Shown here: in pieces, positions 8,885 to 18,577 of the stretch
Layout: the number at the start of each line of letters is the position of its first letter
How positions within the stretch are numbered: the stretch's first letter is position 1
From: Hymenobacter ruricola
Lineage (GTDB): Bacteria; Bacteroidota; Bacteroidia; Cytophagales; Hymenobacteraceae
NCBI RefSeq assembly: GCF_015694525.1
Contig: NZ_JADQDM010000006.1
Location: 186,001 to 250,000 of the forward strand
Reading direction: 5' to 3'
Length of the DNA: 64,000 bases
Position numbers and translations under genes: made by a program
The notes under the pieces: model-generated
What the model was told of the DNA's origin: nothing
What the model saw: only the letters and a program-made list of their open reading frames with translations
Databases searched by the model: none

Positions 8885-11800
8885 ATGAATAATTCAGGTT
8901 TACGCCATTTATTCCTCGTGGCGCTGATGCTGCTCACGGCCCACCTAGGCTGGAGCCAGGGCGCCACCACCGCGGCCATGAGCGGGGTGGTTTCCGACAA
9001 GGACGGCACGGGCCTGCCCGGCGCCACGGTGATTGCCGTGCACACCCCCACCAACACGCAGTACGTGGCCCCCACCAACGCCGACGGCCGCTTCAACATC
9101 CAGGGCATGCGCGTGGGTGGTCCCTACACGGTGAAAATTACCTTCGTGGGCTACCAAGACGTGACCCGCAACGACATTTTCCTGGCCCTGGGCCAGAACC
9201 TGCGCCTCGACGTGCCCCTGAGCACCTCTACTACTGAGCTGACGGAAGTGACCGTGAGCGGCCGCCGCGACCCGGTCATCAACGCCGGCCGCACCGGGGC
9301 CGAAACCAACATCAGCCGCGAGCAAATCAGCCAGCTGCCCACCCTGAGCCGCAACCTCAACGACTTCACCCGCCTCACCCCGCAGGCCGCGGGCGGCGGC
9401 AGCTCCTCGTTCGGCGGCGCCAACAACCGCTACAACAACATCACCATCGACGGCGCCGTGAACAACGACGTGTTCGGCCTGGCCGGTTCGGGCACGCCCG
9501 GCGGCCAAGCCAACACCAACCCCATTGCCCTCGACGCCATCGACCAGATTCAGGTGGTGCTGGCCCCCTACGACGTGACCCTCGGCAACTTCACGGGCGC
9601 CGGCGTGAACGCCATCACCCGCTCGGGCACCAACGACATTTCGGCTTCCATCTACGGCTTCGGCCGCAACCAGAACACGATTGGCAAAAGCGTGACCGAA
9701 CCCCGCGTAAAAGCCGACAAGTTTTCGAACTACACGACCGGCTTCCGCGTGGGCGGCGCCGTGGTGAAAGACAAGGTATTTTTCTTCCTGAACGGCGAAA
9801 TTGCCCGCGTGAACACGCCGCTGGGCTTCCTGCCCGGCGCCAGCGAGTCACGCGTGACCACCGCCGACCTGGACCGCATCCGCAACGCCTCGCTCAACGC
9901 CGTGTACACCACGGGCCCCCGCGCCGGCCAGCTCATCTACGGCGGCTACGACCCGGGCTCCTACGGCGACATCACGGCCCGCACCGAGAGCAACAAGATT
10001 TTTGCCCGCCTGGACTTCAACTTGTCGGAAAACAACACCCTGACGCTGCGCCACAACTTCGTGAAGGCGTTTGACGACAACATCACCCGCGCGGCCAACA
10101 ACGTGCGCTTCAGCAACAACGCCTACAAGTTCAGCAACATCACCAACAGCACGGTGGCCGAACTGAACTCGCGCTTCTCGGGCGGCTTCTCCAACAAGCT
10201 CATCCTGACTTACACCGCCATCCGCGACTCGCGCGACGTGCTCGGCCAGCCCGGCCCGGCCTACCAAATCAGCGACAACGGCAACACCTACTCGCTGGGC
10301 CAGGAGCGCAGCTCGGTGGCCAACCAGCTCGACCAGGACATCGTGGAGGTAACCGACAACCTGACCAAGGCTTTCGGCAAGCACACCATCACCGTGGGCA
10401 CGCACAACGAAGGCTTCAAGTTCCGCAACCTGTTCCTGAACAACGGCGCGGGCTATTACCTGTTCGGCGCCACGCCGGCTATTACCGCCGTGCCCGCCAC
10501 TGCCACCACCAACGCGGTGGCCGCCGTGCCGGCCTACACCGGCATCCAGAACTTCGAATTGGGCCGCTCGACCCGCATTCAGGCCTCCTACCCCACCGCC
10601 GACAACGGCGAAGCCAAGTTCAAAGCCGCTCAGCTCGGCTTCTACGTGCAGGACGAATACACGCCCATCGAAAGCCTGCGCATCACCTACGGCCTGCGCC
10701 TCGACGTGCCCCTGTTCATTGACAAGCCCGGCGACAACACGGCCTTCAACACCTCGGTGGCGGCCAACCGCCCCGGCTTCAGCACCGACTACAAAACCAC
10801 CAACACCCCCAACGGCCAGCTGCTGTGGTCGCCCCGCCTGGGCTTCAACTGGGACGTGAACAACGACGCCAAAGTGCAGCTGCGCGGCGGCACGGGCATC
10901 TTCTCGGGCCGCGTGCCCTTCGTGTGGATTTCCAACTCCTACACCAACAGCGGCGTGATTCAGGGCTCAGTGGACCAGACCGGTACGGCCGCCATTCCCT
11001 TCACTCCGGCGGCCAACGGCAACCCGGCCGTGCTGGGCACGGTGTCGTCGCCGGTGTTGCCCACCATCTACCTGTCGCCGAGCGACATCGCCAGCAAGTA
11101 CAGCTCGGTGCAGACCAGCCAGATTAACCTGGTGCGCAACGACTTCAAGCTGCCGCAGGTGTGGCGCTCGAACCTAGCCGTAGACTTCCGCCTGCCCGGT
11201 GACATCGTGGCCACGCTGGAAGGCATCTACTCCAAGACCATCAACGACATCTACTACCAGGACATCAACCTGACGGCTCCCGTAGGCCGCCTGGCCGGCC
11301 CCGACCAGCGCCCGGTATACGGCGCCAGCACTGCCGACCGCCGCATCGACGCCCGCTACACCAACGTGTACCTGCTGGCCAACACCAGCAAGGGCTACCG
11401 CTACAACGGAACCTTCCAGCTGCAGAAGCGCTTCGTGAACGGCCTGAACACGACCGCCGCCTACACCTACGGCGAGTCGAAAGAAGTGAACAGCGGCTCG
11501 AGCAGCACGGCCTCGTCGAACTTTGGCTTTAACCAGATTCAGTACGACCCCAACAACCCCGAGCTGGGCTACTCGCGCAACGACCAGCGCCACCGCGTCA
11601 TCGCCAGCGCCGGCTACACCTTCAAGTACGGCAACGACGCCTACGCCACCAGCATCACCATGTTCTACGAAGGCCGCTCGGGCCAGCCGCTGACCTACAT
11701 CTACGGCCAGAACACGGACGTGAACCGCGACGGCAACACCGGCAACGACCTGCTCTACATCCCGACCAACGTGTACGACGAAAGCCAAATCAAGCTGGCT

Positions 11801-12235
11801 CCCGGCTCGGGCGATACCCGCACCAAGGAACAGATTCAGCAGCAGCTGGATGCCTTCATCGAAAACGACCCCTACCTGCGCACGCACCGCGGCCAGGTGG
11901 CCGAGCGCTTCGCCGCTCGTTTGCCCTGGACGCACCAGATTGACCTGCGCGTGGCCCAAGACTTCAACTTCCTGGCCGGTGGCAAGAAAAACACCATCCA
12001 GGTGACGTTTGACATCCAGAACCTGGGCAACCTGCTCAACAACGACTGGGGCCGTCAGTACACCGTGGCCAACAACGCCACCGAACTGCTCCAGGTGGTG
12101 GGCACCTCGGCCCCCGGCGTGCAGCCGACCTTCACCTTCCCGGCTTCGTTTGCCACCACCAACCGTCCCTACGACTTCGCGCCGTTCTTCTCGCGGTGGC
12201 AGGGCCAGTTGGGCGTGCGCTACAGCTTCAACTAG
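8885..12235 (+). CDS. Oar-like TonB-dependent outer-membrane receptor
   Basis: A 1116-residue outer-membrane protein. Residues 1-25 are a signal peptide (FLVALMLLTAHLGWSQ). Residues of about 28-115 form a carboxypeptidase-regulatory-like beta-sandwich (SGVVSDKDGTGLPGATV). Next comes a TonB plug, including LPTLSRNLNDFTRLTP and ITIDGAVNNDVFGL. The rest is a 22-strand-type barrel ending in an aromatic-rich strand (QGQLGVRYSFN). The segment LAPYDVTLGNFTGAGVNAITRSGTN is typical of the Oar group rather than SusC, and no SusD follows. The ligand is unknown. A strong hairpin terminator follows the stop codon. Confidence 0.92.
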   Translation: MNNSGLRHLFLVALMLLTAHLGWSQGATTAAMSGVVSDKDGTGLPGATVIAVHTPTNTQYVAPTNADGRFNIQGMRVGGPYTVKITFVGYQDVTRNDIFLALGQNLRLDVPLSTSTTELTEVTVSGRRDPVINAGRTGAETNISREQISQLPTLSRNLNDFTRLTPQAAGGGSSSFGGANNRYNNITIDGAVNNDVFGLAGSGTPGGQANTNPIALDAIDQIQVVLAPYDVTLGNFTGAGVNAITRSGTNDISASIYGFGRNQNTIGKSVTEPRVKADKFSNYTTGFRVGGAVVKDKVFFFLNGEIARVNTPLGFLPGASESRVTTADLDRIRNASLNAVYTTGPRAGQLIYGGYDPGSYGDITARTESNKIFARLDFNLSENNTLTLRHNFVKAFDDNITRAANNVRFSNNAYKFSNITNSTVAELNSRFSGGFSNKLILTYTAIRDSRDVLGQPGPAYQISDNGNTYSLGQERSSVANQLDQDIVEVTDNLTKAFGKHTITVGTHNEGFKFRNLFLNNGAGYYLFGATPAITAVPATATTNAVAAVPAYTGIQNFELGRSTRIQASYPTADNGEAKFKAAQLGFYVQDEYTPIESLRITYGLRLDVPLFIDKPGDNTAFNTSVAANRPGFSTDYKTTNTPNGQLLWSPRLGFNWDVNNDAKVQLRGGTGIFSGRVPFVWISNSYTNSGVIQGSVDQTGTAAIPFTPAANGNPAVLGTVSSPVLPTIYLSPSDIASKYSSVQTSQINLVRNDFKLPQVWRSNLAVDFRLPGDIVATLEGIYSKTINDIYYQDINLTAPVGRLAGPDQRPVYGASTADRRIDARYTNVYLLANTSKGYRYNGTFQLQKRFVNGLNTTAAYTYGESKEVNSGSSSTASSNFGFNQIQYDPNNPELGYSRNDQRHRVIASAGYTFKYGNDAYATSITMFYEGRSGQPLTYIYGQNTDVNRDGNTGNDLLYIPTNVYDESQIKLAPGSGDTRTKEQIQQQLDAFIENDPYLRTHRGQVAERFAARLPWTHQIDLRVAQDFNFLAGGKKNTIQVTFDIQNLGNLLNNDWGRQYTVANNATELLQVVGTSAPGVQPTFTFPASFATTNRPYDFAPFFSRWQGQLGVRYSFN

Positions 12236-12263
12236 TAGCCAGCCGGACTAAAAATTGCCAGAA

Positions 12264-12297
12264 ATGGGCAGAGAATGATTCCCTGCCCATTTTTTTT
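12264..12297 (+). terminator. Rho-independent terminator after the receptor gene
   Basis: ATGGGCAG and CTGCCCAT pair around an 11-base loop and are followed by eight T residues, about 30 bases after the receptor stop codon. Confidence 0.9.
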
Positions 12298-12340
12298 GGC
12301 CTGATTCCGCGGCACTTGCGAATAATGTTGGCGCTGGCTC

Positions 12341-12370
12341 TTGCCCATTCCAAAACGTCCCGTACTTTTG
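12341..12370 (+). promoter_or_regulatory. Promoter of tRNA-Ala
   Basis: TTG at 12341-12343 is separated by exactly 19 bases from TACTTTTG at 12363-12370, the full Bacteroidota minus-33/minus-7 arrangement. The tRNA starts 43 bases downstream. Confidence 0.7.
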
Positions 12371-12409
12371 TCGAACCAAAACGCAATAGGCGCGGCGGTA
12401 AGGCACAAA

Positions 12410-12489
<80 letters not shown>

Positions 12490-12506
12490 AAAATGTGAAG
12501 TGAATG

Positions 12507-12543
12507 AAAAAGGCCCGACCAAGTGATTGGTCGGGCCTTTTTC
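12507..12543. terminator. Bidirectional terminator between tRNA-Ala and cysK
   Basis: AAAAAGGCCCGACCA pairs with TGGTCGGGCCTTTTT around a short loop, giving a strong stem with A and T runs on either side, so it can stop transcription from both strands. Confidence 0.85.
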
Positions 12544-12576
12544 ATTATGGCCGGTGTTGGGCTGGCCAGAAAGCAT

Positions 12577-12645
12577 ACCCCGAAGCTGCGCATCGGCCTA
12601 GCGGAGCAATTCGAGCTCACCCAAGCCGAAGCGCAGCTTTGGGGT
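12577..12645. repeat. Short inverted repeat downstream of cysK
   Basis: ACCCCGAAGCTGCGC at 12577-12591 and GCGCAGCTTTGGGGT at 12631-12645 pair with one mismatch across a 39-base loop. It ends a few bases past the cysK stop codon and may help 3' end formation. Confidence 0.65.
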
Positions 12646-12650
12646 GCGCA

Positions 12651-13574
12651 CTACACGAACAACCCTTCCACCGACAGGTACCGCTCGCCGGTGTCGTAGC
12701 AGAAGGTGAGCACGCGGCTGCCCTGGGGCATGTCGGGCAGCTTTTTGGCGATGGCTGCCAGCGACGCGCCCGACGACACGCCCACGAACAAGCCTTCCTC
12801 GCGCGCCGCGCGCCGCGTCATCTCGTACGCTTCCTGCTGCGAAACCTGAATGGCCCCGTCGAGCACGTTCACGTGCAGGTTCTCCGGAATGAAGCCCGCG
12901 CCGATGCCCTGAATGGGGTGCGGCCCGGGCGCCCCGCCGCTGATGACGGGCGAGGCTTCGGGCTCCACGGCAAAGGTTTTCATGCCAGGGAAGTGGGGCT
13001 TGAGCACTTCGGTCACGGCCGAGATGTGGCCGCCGGTGCCCACGCCCGTGATGTGAAAGTCGAAGCCTTCGGGGGCGTCGCGCAGGATTTCCTGGGCCGT
13101 GGTTTCGGCGTGGATTTTTGGGTTGGCGGGGTTCGAGAACTGCATGGGCAGCCAGGCGCCGGGCGTGCTGGCCACAATTTCCTGGGCTTTTTCGATGGCG
13201 CCCTTCATGCCCTTCTCGCGGGGTGTGAGTTCCAGGTTGGCGCCGTAGGCGGCCATGAGGCGGCGGCGCTCGATGCTCATGCTCTCGGGCATCACCAGCG
13301 TGAGCTTGTAGCCTTTCACGGCGGCCACCAGGGCCAGGCCCACGCCGGTGTTGCCGGAGGTGGGCTCCACAATCAGGCTGTCTTTGGTGAGCAGGCCGTC
13401 GCGTTCGGCTTGCTCAATCATGCTCAGGGCAATGCGGTCCTTGATGGAGCCGCCAGGGTTGGCGCGCTCCAGCTTCACCCACACTTCCACGTCGGGGCGA
13501 ACCTGGGCGAACAGGCGGTTGAGGCGCACCAGCGGCGTGTTGCCGATGGTTTCGAGAATGGTATTGGCTTTCAT
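12651..13574 (-). CDS. cysK: Cysteine synthase (O-acetylserine sulfhydrylase)
   Basis: A 307-residue pyridoxal-phosphate enzyme that makes cysteine from O-acetylserine and sulfide. The PLP lysine is Lys45 in NPGGSIKDR, the substrate loop is PTSGNTG (71-77) and the phosphate-binding loop is GVGTGGH (177-183). The start [14 protein letters not shown] at 13574 is correct for the family. A longer upstream reading would include a peptide containing SFAALRMT, which is only a translation of the adjacent palindromic repeat. It lies in the same direction as the serine acetyltransferase gene that supplies its substrate, separated by that repeat. CysK and CysM cannot be fully told apart here. Confidence 0.95.
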   Translation of the reverse strand: MKANTILETIGNTPLVRLNRLFAQVRPDVEVWVKLERANPGGSIKDRIALSMIEQAERDGLLTKDSLIVEPTSGNTGVGLALVAAVKGYKLTLVMPESMSIERRRLMAAYGANLELTPREKGMKGAIEKAQEIVASTPGAWLPMQFSNPANPKIHAETTAQEILRDAPEGFDFHITGVGTGGHISAVTEVLKPHFPGMKTFAVEPEASPVISGGAPGPHPIQGIGAGFIPENLHVNVLDGAIQVSQQEAYEMTRRAAREEGLFVGVSSGASLAAIAKKLPDMPQGSRVLTFCYDTGERYLSVEGLFV

Positions 13575-13620
13575 ATGATAGGGTCTTGGGGTCTTAGGGT
13601 CTTGGGAACTTAGAAAAACG

Positions 13621-13724
13621 CCTGTCATCCTGAGCGCAGCGAAGGACCTTCCCACCGAGGAACGGCTTGCAGTAGTTACTTGCGCTGGCGTGAGAAGGTC
13701 CTTCGCTGCGCTCAGGATGACAGG
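13621..13724. repeat. Palindromic intergenic repeat, GTCAT...ATGAC family, copy 2
   Basis: Perfect 31-bp arms (13621-13651 and 13694-13724) of the CCTGTCATCCTGAGCGCAGC subtype, between cysE and cysK. Confidence 0.9.
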
Positions 13725-13734
13725 CAGTTATGCA

Positions 13735-14592
13735 TTATATCGAAAAAACCAGCTCCGCGGCGGGGTCTACGGAGCGCGAAATGTTGATGTGGGCGCGGTG
13801 GTACACGCGCGAGTGCGAGGGTACGCTCTCGGTCAGCCACACGTTGCCGCCGATGACGCTGTGCGCGCCCACCACCGTGCTGCCGCCCAGGATGGTGGCC
13901 CCGGCGTAAATCACCACGTGGTCTTCGATGGTGGGGTGGCGCTTCTGGCCCTGCAGGCCTTTGGTCACGCTCATGGCGCCCAGGGTCACGCCCTGGTATA
14001 TCTGCACGTTGGCCCCAATAACGGCCGTTTCGCCGATGACGAGGCCCGTGCCGTGGTCGATGCAGAACGCCGGGCCGATGTGCGCGCCGGGGTGAATGTC
14101 GACGCCGGTGCACTGGTGGGCGTGCTCGCTGAGCAGGCGCGGCAGGCGCGGCAGCCCGCGCTGGTGCAGCGCGTGCGCAATGCGGTAGAGGGCCGTGGCG
14201 TAAAAACCCGGGTAAGAGCCAATGATTTCGGCCAGGCCCTGGGCGGCGGGGTCGCTGGCCAGGATGGCGGTGGCGTCGCGCAGCAGGGCCGCGCGCAACG
14301 CCGGCAGTTGGGCCGTAAACTCGTCGGCCAGGGCGGCGGCGGGGGCGGGCAGGCTGGGCACTTTGGCCAGCAACACAGCCAACTCGGAGCGGAAATGGTA
14401 GAGCTCGGCGGCCACCACGTCGGCGTTGGGCAGGGGCCGCTCGGCCCGGTACGGGAACAGCAAGCCCAGCAGGCCATCGGCGAGGGCACAAAAGGCCTTG
14501 CCGGGCAGCGCATCGGGCACGGAAGCGTGGGCCAGGGCCAGCTCGGCAGCGAAAGATTCGGGAAGCACGGGAACAGAAAAAGGTGAGGACAA
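13735..14592 (-). CDS. cysE: Serine O-acetyltransferase
   Basis: A 285-residue enzyme that acetylates serine with acetyl-CoA, the first step to cysteine. The N-terminal half is helical. The C-terminal left-handed beta-helix shows hexapeptide repeats, including GVDIHPGAHIGPAFCIDHGTG with the catalytic His and Asp, VIGETAVIGANVQIYQGVTLG, and IEDHVVIYAGATILGG. It resembles the EpsC/SAT form with a large N-terminal domain. It lies upstream of cysK in the same orientation, forming a two-gene cysteine biosynthesis unit with a long hairpin between the genes. Confidence 0.94.
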   Translation of the reverse strand: MSSPFSVPVLPESFAAELALAHASVPDALPGKAFCALADGLLGLLFPYRAERPLPNADVVAAELYHFRSELAVLLAKVPSLPAPAAALADEFTAQLPALRAALLRDATAILASDPAAQGLAEIIGSYPGFYATALYRIAHALHQRGLPRLPRLLSEHAHQCTGVDIHPGAHIGPAFCIDHGTGLVIGETAVIGANVQIYQGVTLGAMSVTKGLQGQKRHPTIEDHVVIYAGATILGGSTVVGAHSVIGGNVWLTESVPSHSRVYHRAHINISRSVDPAAELVFSI

Positions 14593-14735
14593 AGCCGGGC
14601 AAACTAACCGCCCGGCCCAACGAAGGTTTTGGCGCGGCGCAGCAACAGCGCAGCCGGTTCGGCCGTTAGCCCCTAGCCGCCGGCCGTGCGCCGCCGGCCA
14701 AAAGATACTCCTCCCCTTTCTTAATCCAACACCTT

Positions 14736-15077
14736 ATGGCTGACACCACCATCATCAAAGTCGATTCGGAATATTCGCCCAAGGGCGCTGACGGCGAAAA
14801 ATACCTGGCCTCGGGCAAGCAAGTGGCCATGCGCATGTGGGAAAACGAGCAGCCCGGCAAGCCCAAAGAGGCCGTGGCGCGCCCCTACGAAACGGTGGGC
14901 TACGTGCTCAGCGGCCGCGCCGAATTCCACCTGGCCGGCCAGATGGTGCTGCTCGAGCCCGGCAACTCGTGGGTGGTGCCCAAAGACGCCGAGCACACCT
15001 ACAAGATTCTGGAAAGCTTCACGGCCGTGGAAGCCACTTCGCCGCCGGCCCAGGTGCACGGCCGCGAGGAGAAGTAG
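14736..15077 (+). CDS. Small cupin-domain protein
   Basis: A 113-residue single-domain cupin. The barrel motifs are visible as RPYETVGYVLSGRAEFHLAG and LLEPGNSWVVPKDAEHTYKI. The final His of the second motif is present, but the first motif lacks the usual HxH, so metal binding may be altered. No signal peptide. The function cannot be assigned; such proteins range from small-molecule isomerases to stress proteins. It is transcribed divergently from cysE. Confidence 0.8.
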   Translation: MADTTIIKVDSEYSPKGADGEKYLASGKQVAMRMWENEQPGKPKEAVARPYETVGYVLSGRAEFHLAGQMVLLEPGNSWVVPKDAEHTYKILESFTAVEATSPPAQVHGREEK

Positions 15078-15094
15078 ACGCAGCTAGAAAGCAG

Positions 15095-15186
15095 AACGTC
15101 ATGTCGAGCTTGTCGAGACATCTCGCGTGCAGTAGTAACTGATTACCACTGCACGCGAGATGTCTCGACAAGCTCGACATGACGTT
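15095..15186. repeat. Palindromic intergenic repeat, GTCAT...ATGAC family, copy 3
   Basis: Perfect 39-bp arms (15095-15133 and 15148-15186) of the AACGTCATGTCGAGCTTGTC subtype with a 14-base loop, between convergent cupin and kinase genes. Confidence 0.9.
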
Positions 15187-15207
15187 TCGGTGTTTTCGAC
15201 CTACTGC

Positions 15208-18200
15208 TCACGGCGTGTTTTTGGGCACCAGCGGCCCCAGCACCCAGTCGTATACCATTTTTACCAGCGAGGCTTCTTGGAAGGGCTTGGTGAGGTAGTC
15301 GTTCATGCCGGCGGCGAGGCATTTGGCGCGCTCGCCCTCCACGGCATTGGCGGTGAGGGCGATGATGGGCACGGTGAGGCCCAGCTCCTGCCGGGCGATG
15401 GCCGTGGCCTCGTAGCCGTTCATGACGGGCATTTGCACGTCCATCAGAATCAGGTCGTAGGCGTGCTCGCGCAGCAGGTCGACGGCCACCTGGCCGTTGC
15501 CGGCTTCGGTCACGGTCAGCTCGGCGTTGACGAGAAAGATGCTGGCCAGCATGCGGTTGAACACGTTGTCTTCGACCAATAGCACGCGCTTGCCCCGCAG
15601 GTCGTGCTGCAGGCCGCTCACGTCGGCGCCCTCCTTTTGGGGCACGTCGTGCTCGGTGCCCACCGGCAGGTGCAGGGTGAAGCGGCTGGTGGTGCCGTGG
15701 TTTTTCTGGCTTTCGATGTGCAGTTCGCCGCCCAGCAGCTCCACCAGCTTCTTGCTGATGCCCAGGCCCAGGCCGGTGCCCCCAAATTTGCGCGTCACCG
15801 ACGAATCTTCCTGGCTGAAATCGTCGAACACCCGGGCCAGGTACTCGGCCTCGATGCCGATGCCGGTGTCCTGCACCGTGAATTCGACCACGGCCTCGCC
15901 CGCGGGCGTGGTGCCCAGCAGCGCGCACGAGAGGCGCACCGTGCCCCGCTCGGTGAACTTAACGGAGTTGCCGGCCAGGTTGAGGAGCACCTGGGTGATG
16001 CGGTAGGGGTCGCCGAGCAGCACGGCGGGCACGGCGGGGTCGCAGGTGGTCACGAAGCTCAGGCCTTTTTCCTCGGCTTTGTACAGCAGGGTTTTTTCGA
16101 CCTGGGCGCACATCCCGCACACGCTGAACCCGATTTTTTCGACGGCCATGCGACCGGCTTCGATTTTTGACAGGTCCAGGATGTCGTTGATGATGACCAG
16201 CAGGTTCTCGGCCGAGGCCGTGATGGCGTGCAAATAGCTGGCCTGCGGGGCACTGAGTTCGGTTTTGGCCAGCAGCTGGCTCATGCCCAGGATGGCGTTC
16301 ATGGGCGTGCGGATTTCGTGGCTCATGTTGGCCAGGAAGTCCTGCTTGGCGCGGGTGCTGATTTCGGCCAGCGCCTTGGCTTCGCGCAGGCTGGCTTCGA
16401 GGCGCTTCTGGGGCGTCACGTCGAGGTAAATGCCGATGGAGCCGACCAGCTGCTGGTCGTCGTCGTAGAGCGGGGCACCGCTCACCAGCAGCCATTTCAC
16501 GTCGCCGCCCTTGGTGGTCACGGCAATTTCGTAGGAGTCGGCCACGCCGCGCTGGCGCGCTTCGAGCTTGCTTTCCACCAGCTCCAAATCGTCGCCGGTG
16601 AGCAGCAGCGGCGAGAGCTTGTGGCCGTGCAGCTCGTCGGTGCAAAAGCCGGTCATGTCGCAAAAGCTCTGGTTGGCGTAGAGCAGGTGGTCGTCCAAAT
16701 CGGCCTCTACCAGGCCCAACGACATGTTTTCGATGATGCCGCGGTACTTTTCCTCGCGGCGCTTGAGGTCTTCCTCGGCGCGGGTGCGGGCCGTCACGTC
16801 CTCATACTTCCAGAGGTGGCCGATGTAGCGGTTCTGGTCGAAAATCGGGGCGAAGTCGCGCTGCAGAATGCGGCCGTCGCGCAGGCTCAGCACGTCGCCC
16901 ACCACGGGCTGGCGGCGGCGCAGCAAGGCCGTGATGCGGGCCACGTACTGATTGGGGTAGTGCAGCGAGCCCCGCGAGCCTTCGGCCAGCCAGGCGCCGT
17001 CCTTGCCCACGAGTTGCTCCGGGGTGATGGGCACGTCCAGCAAGCGGCAAAACGCGTCGTTGGTGAGCACAATGCGCCGGCTTTCGTCTTCCAGCACCAC
17101 GCCTTCGTGGAAGTTGGCGATGACGGTGGTGAGGCGGCGGTTTGCCGTGTCGAGGGCTTCTTTGGCCTGCTTAAGCTCGGAAATGTCGGTGTGGGTGCCG
17201 GTGAGGATGAGCGGCCGGCCGTCGGGCGCGCGCTTGGTGACCAGCCCCCGGCTCAGCACCCACTTGTAGGTGCCGTCTTTGCAGAGTACCCGAAATTCGG
17301 CCGTCATCACCGGCGAATCGCCCCGCAGGTAGGTGGCAATGCTGCGCAAGGCTTCTTCCAGGTCTTCGGCGTGTACGCGCGAGTGCCAGCTGCTGTAGTG
17401 GTTCGGAAACTCGTCTTCGGCGTAGCCCAGCATGGCCCGGTAGTCGGCCGAAAAGAAGGCAGTGTTATTGTCCAGGTCGAGCTCCCAGGTGCCATCGCCG
17501 AAGCCTTCCACGGCCAAACGCCAGCGCAGCTCGCTTTCGCGCAGGGCCGTTTGGGCCTGTTTCAGAGGCGTGATGTCTTGCAAAATGCCGCTGTAGGTGA
17601 TGCCGTCGGCGTCGGCGGCGGTTACCACGGAGCTGCCGCGAAACCAGCGCACCGGCTGGCCTGGCACCACCAGCCGCCCTTCGTAAAACCACGGCATTTT
17701 GGTGCGGTTGGAGCGGGCCGTGGCTTCGCGCAAGGCGGCCAGGTCGTCGGGATGCACAAAATCCATTACCCGGCCGGCCTCCGAAGGCGAAATGCCGAAT
17801 AGCTCGTACAGCTTGGGGCTGGCGTACAGGGGCCGGCTGGTTCCGCTGGCGCTTTCGTGCCACTCGTAGAGCACGCCGGGCACGTTTTCGGCCAGCGCTT
17901 GGAAGCGGTGCTCGCTCTCGGCCAGAGTCGACTGGGCGTTTTTCCACTCCGTGATGTCTTCCAGCAGGCCGGCCATCACCACTTCCCCGCGCTCGTTGTG
18001 AATGGGCTGCACCTTCACGCGAATCCAGCAGTTCGCGGCATCGGCGCGGGGGTTTTGCACGTCGTATTGAAACGGCACCTGGGCCCGCAGGCTGTCCTCG
18101 ATGTACTGCCGGACGTTCTCATCGTTGAGGCCTGGCCGCAAAAAACTGCTGGGGTACTTGCCCAGCACGTCGTGCGTTTCCAGGCCGCAGAGCGTGGTGA

Positions 18201-18399
18201 AACCTTTGTTGACCCACGCCACGCGGCCGTCGGTACCGGTGAGCAGCACGGCGGTGTAAAGCTCCTGCATCAGTTGCAGCAGGTGCGCCTGCTGGGGCAA
18301 AACCGGGGCCACGGGTTGCGCCTGCGCCAGCGCCCGCCGCAGGGCGGCGTTTTCGGCTTGCTGCTGCGCCAGCGCATGTTCTAGCTCGGCTCGGGTCAT
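15208..18399 (-). CDS. Hybrid sensor histidine kinase with five PAS domains and a receiver
   Basis: A 1063-residue cytosolic hybrid kinase without membrane segments. A short N-terminal coiled coil (LEHALAQQQAENAALRRAL) is followed by about five PAS domains with PAC motifs, then HisKA with the phosphorylated His694 (NMSHEIRTPMN), a HATPase domain (DTGIGIEAEYLARVFDDFSQ, GGTGLGLGIS) and a C-terminal receiver with Asp987 (LILMDVQMPVMNGYEA). The ATG at 18399 is chosen because it starts the coiled coil; a 48-residue upstream extension is basic and unstructured. No HPt domain or separate response regulator is adjacent, so the output is unknown. The many PAS domains suggest redox, ligand or light sensing. 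Confidence 0.94.
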   Translation of the reverse strand: MTRAELEHALAQQQAENAALRRALAQAQPVAPVLPQQAHLLQLMQELYTAVLLTGTDGRVAWVNKGFTTLCGLETHDVLGKYPSSFLRPGLNDENVRQYIEDSLRAQVPFQYDVQNPRADAANCWIRVKVQPIHNERGEVVMAGLLEDITEWKNAQSTLAESEHRFQALAENVPGVLYEWHESASGTSRPLYASPKLYELFGISPSEAGRVMDFVHPDDLAALREATARSNRTKMPWFYEGRLVVPGQPVRWFRGSSVVTAADADGITYSGILQDITPLKQAQTALRESELRWRLAVEGFGDGTWELDLDNNTAFFSADYRAMLGYAEDEFPNHYSSWHSRVHAEDLEEALRSIATYLRGDSPVMTAEFRVLCKDGTYKWVLSRGLVTKRAPDGRPLILTGTHTDISELKQAKEALDTANRRLTTVIANFHEGVVLEDESRRIVLTNDAFCRLLDVPITPEQLVGKDGAWLAEGSRGSLHYPNQYVARITALLRRRQPVVGDVLSLRDGRILQRDFAPIFDQNRYIGHLWKYEDVTARTRAEEDLKRREEKYRGIIENMSLGLVEADLDDHLLYANQSFCDMTGFCTDELHGHKLSPLLLTGDDLELVESKLEARQRGVADSYEIAVTTKGGDVKWLLVSGAPLYDDDQQLVGSIGIYLDVTPQKRLEASLREAKALAEISTRAKQDFLANMSHEIRTPMNAILGMSQLLAKTELSAPQASYLHAITASAENLLVIINDILDLSKIEAGRMAVEKIGFSVCGMCAQVEKTLLYKAEEKGLSFVTTCDPAVPAVLLGDPYRITQVLLNLAGNSVKFTERGTVRLSCALLGTTPAGEAVVEFTVQDTGIGIEAEYLARVFDDFSQEDSSVTRKFGGTGLGLGISKKLVELLGGELHIESQKNHGTTSRFTLHLPVGTEHDVPQKEGADVSGLQHDLRGKRVLLVEDNVFNRMLASIFLVNAELTVTEAGNGQVAVDLLREHAYDLILMDVQMPVMNGYEATAIARQELGLTVPIIALTANAVEGERAKCLAAGMNDYLTKPFQEASLVKMVYDWVLGPLVPKNTP

Positions 18400-18577
18400 G
18401 GCCAATGGCTTTGCTCGTTGCCGCTCGGCAGGGCAGGTGCCGCGGTGCCTGCTTGCACAGGGCCGGGTGCTGCTGCGCGCCAGGGCAAGGTTGCGCTTAA
18501 ATAAAGTCCTACGCAGAATTAAAGTAACGAGATGCTCCGCCACCGCGGTGCTCGGTTTTGCCTCCTCGGGCCGGGGC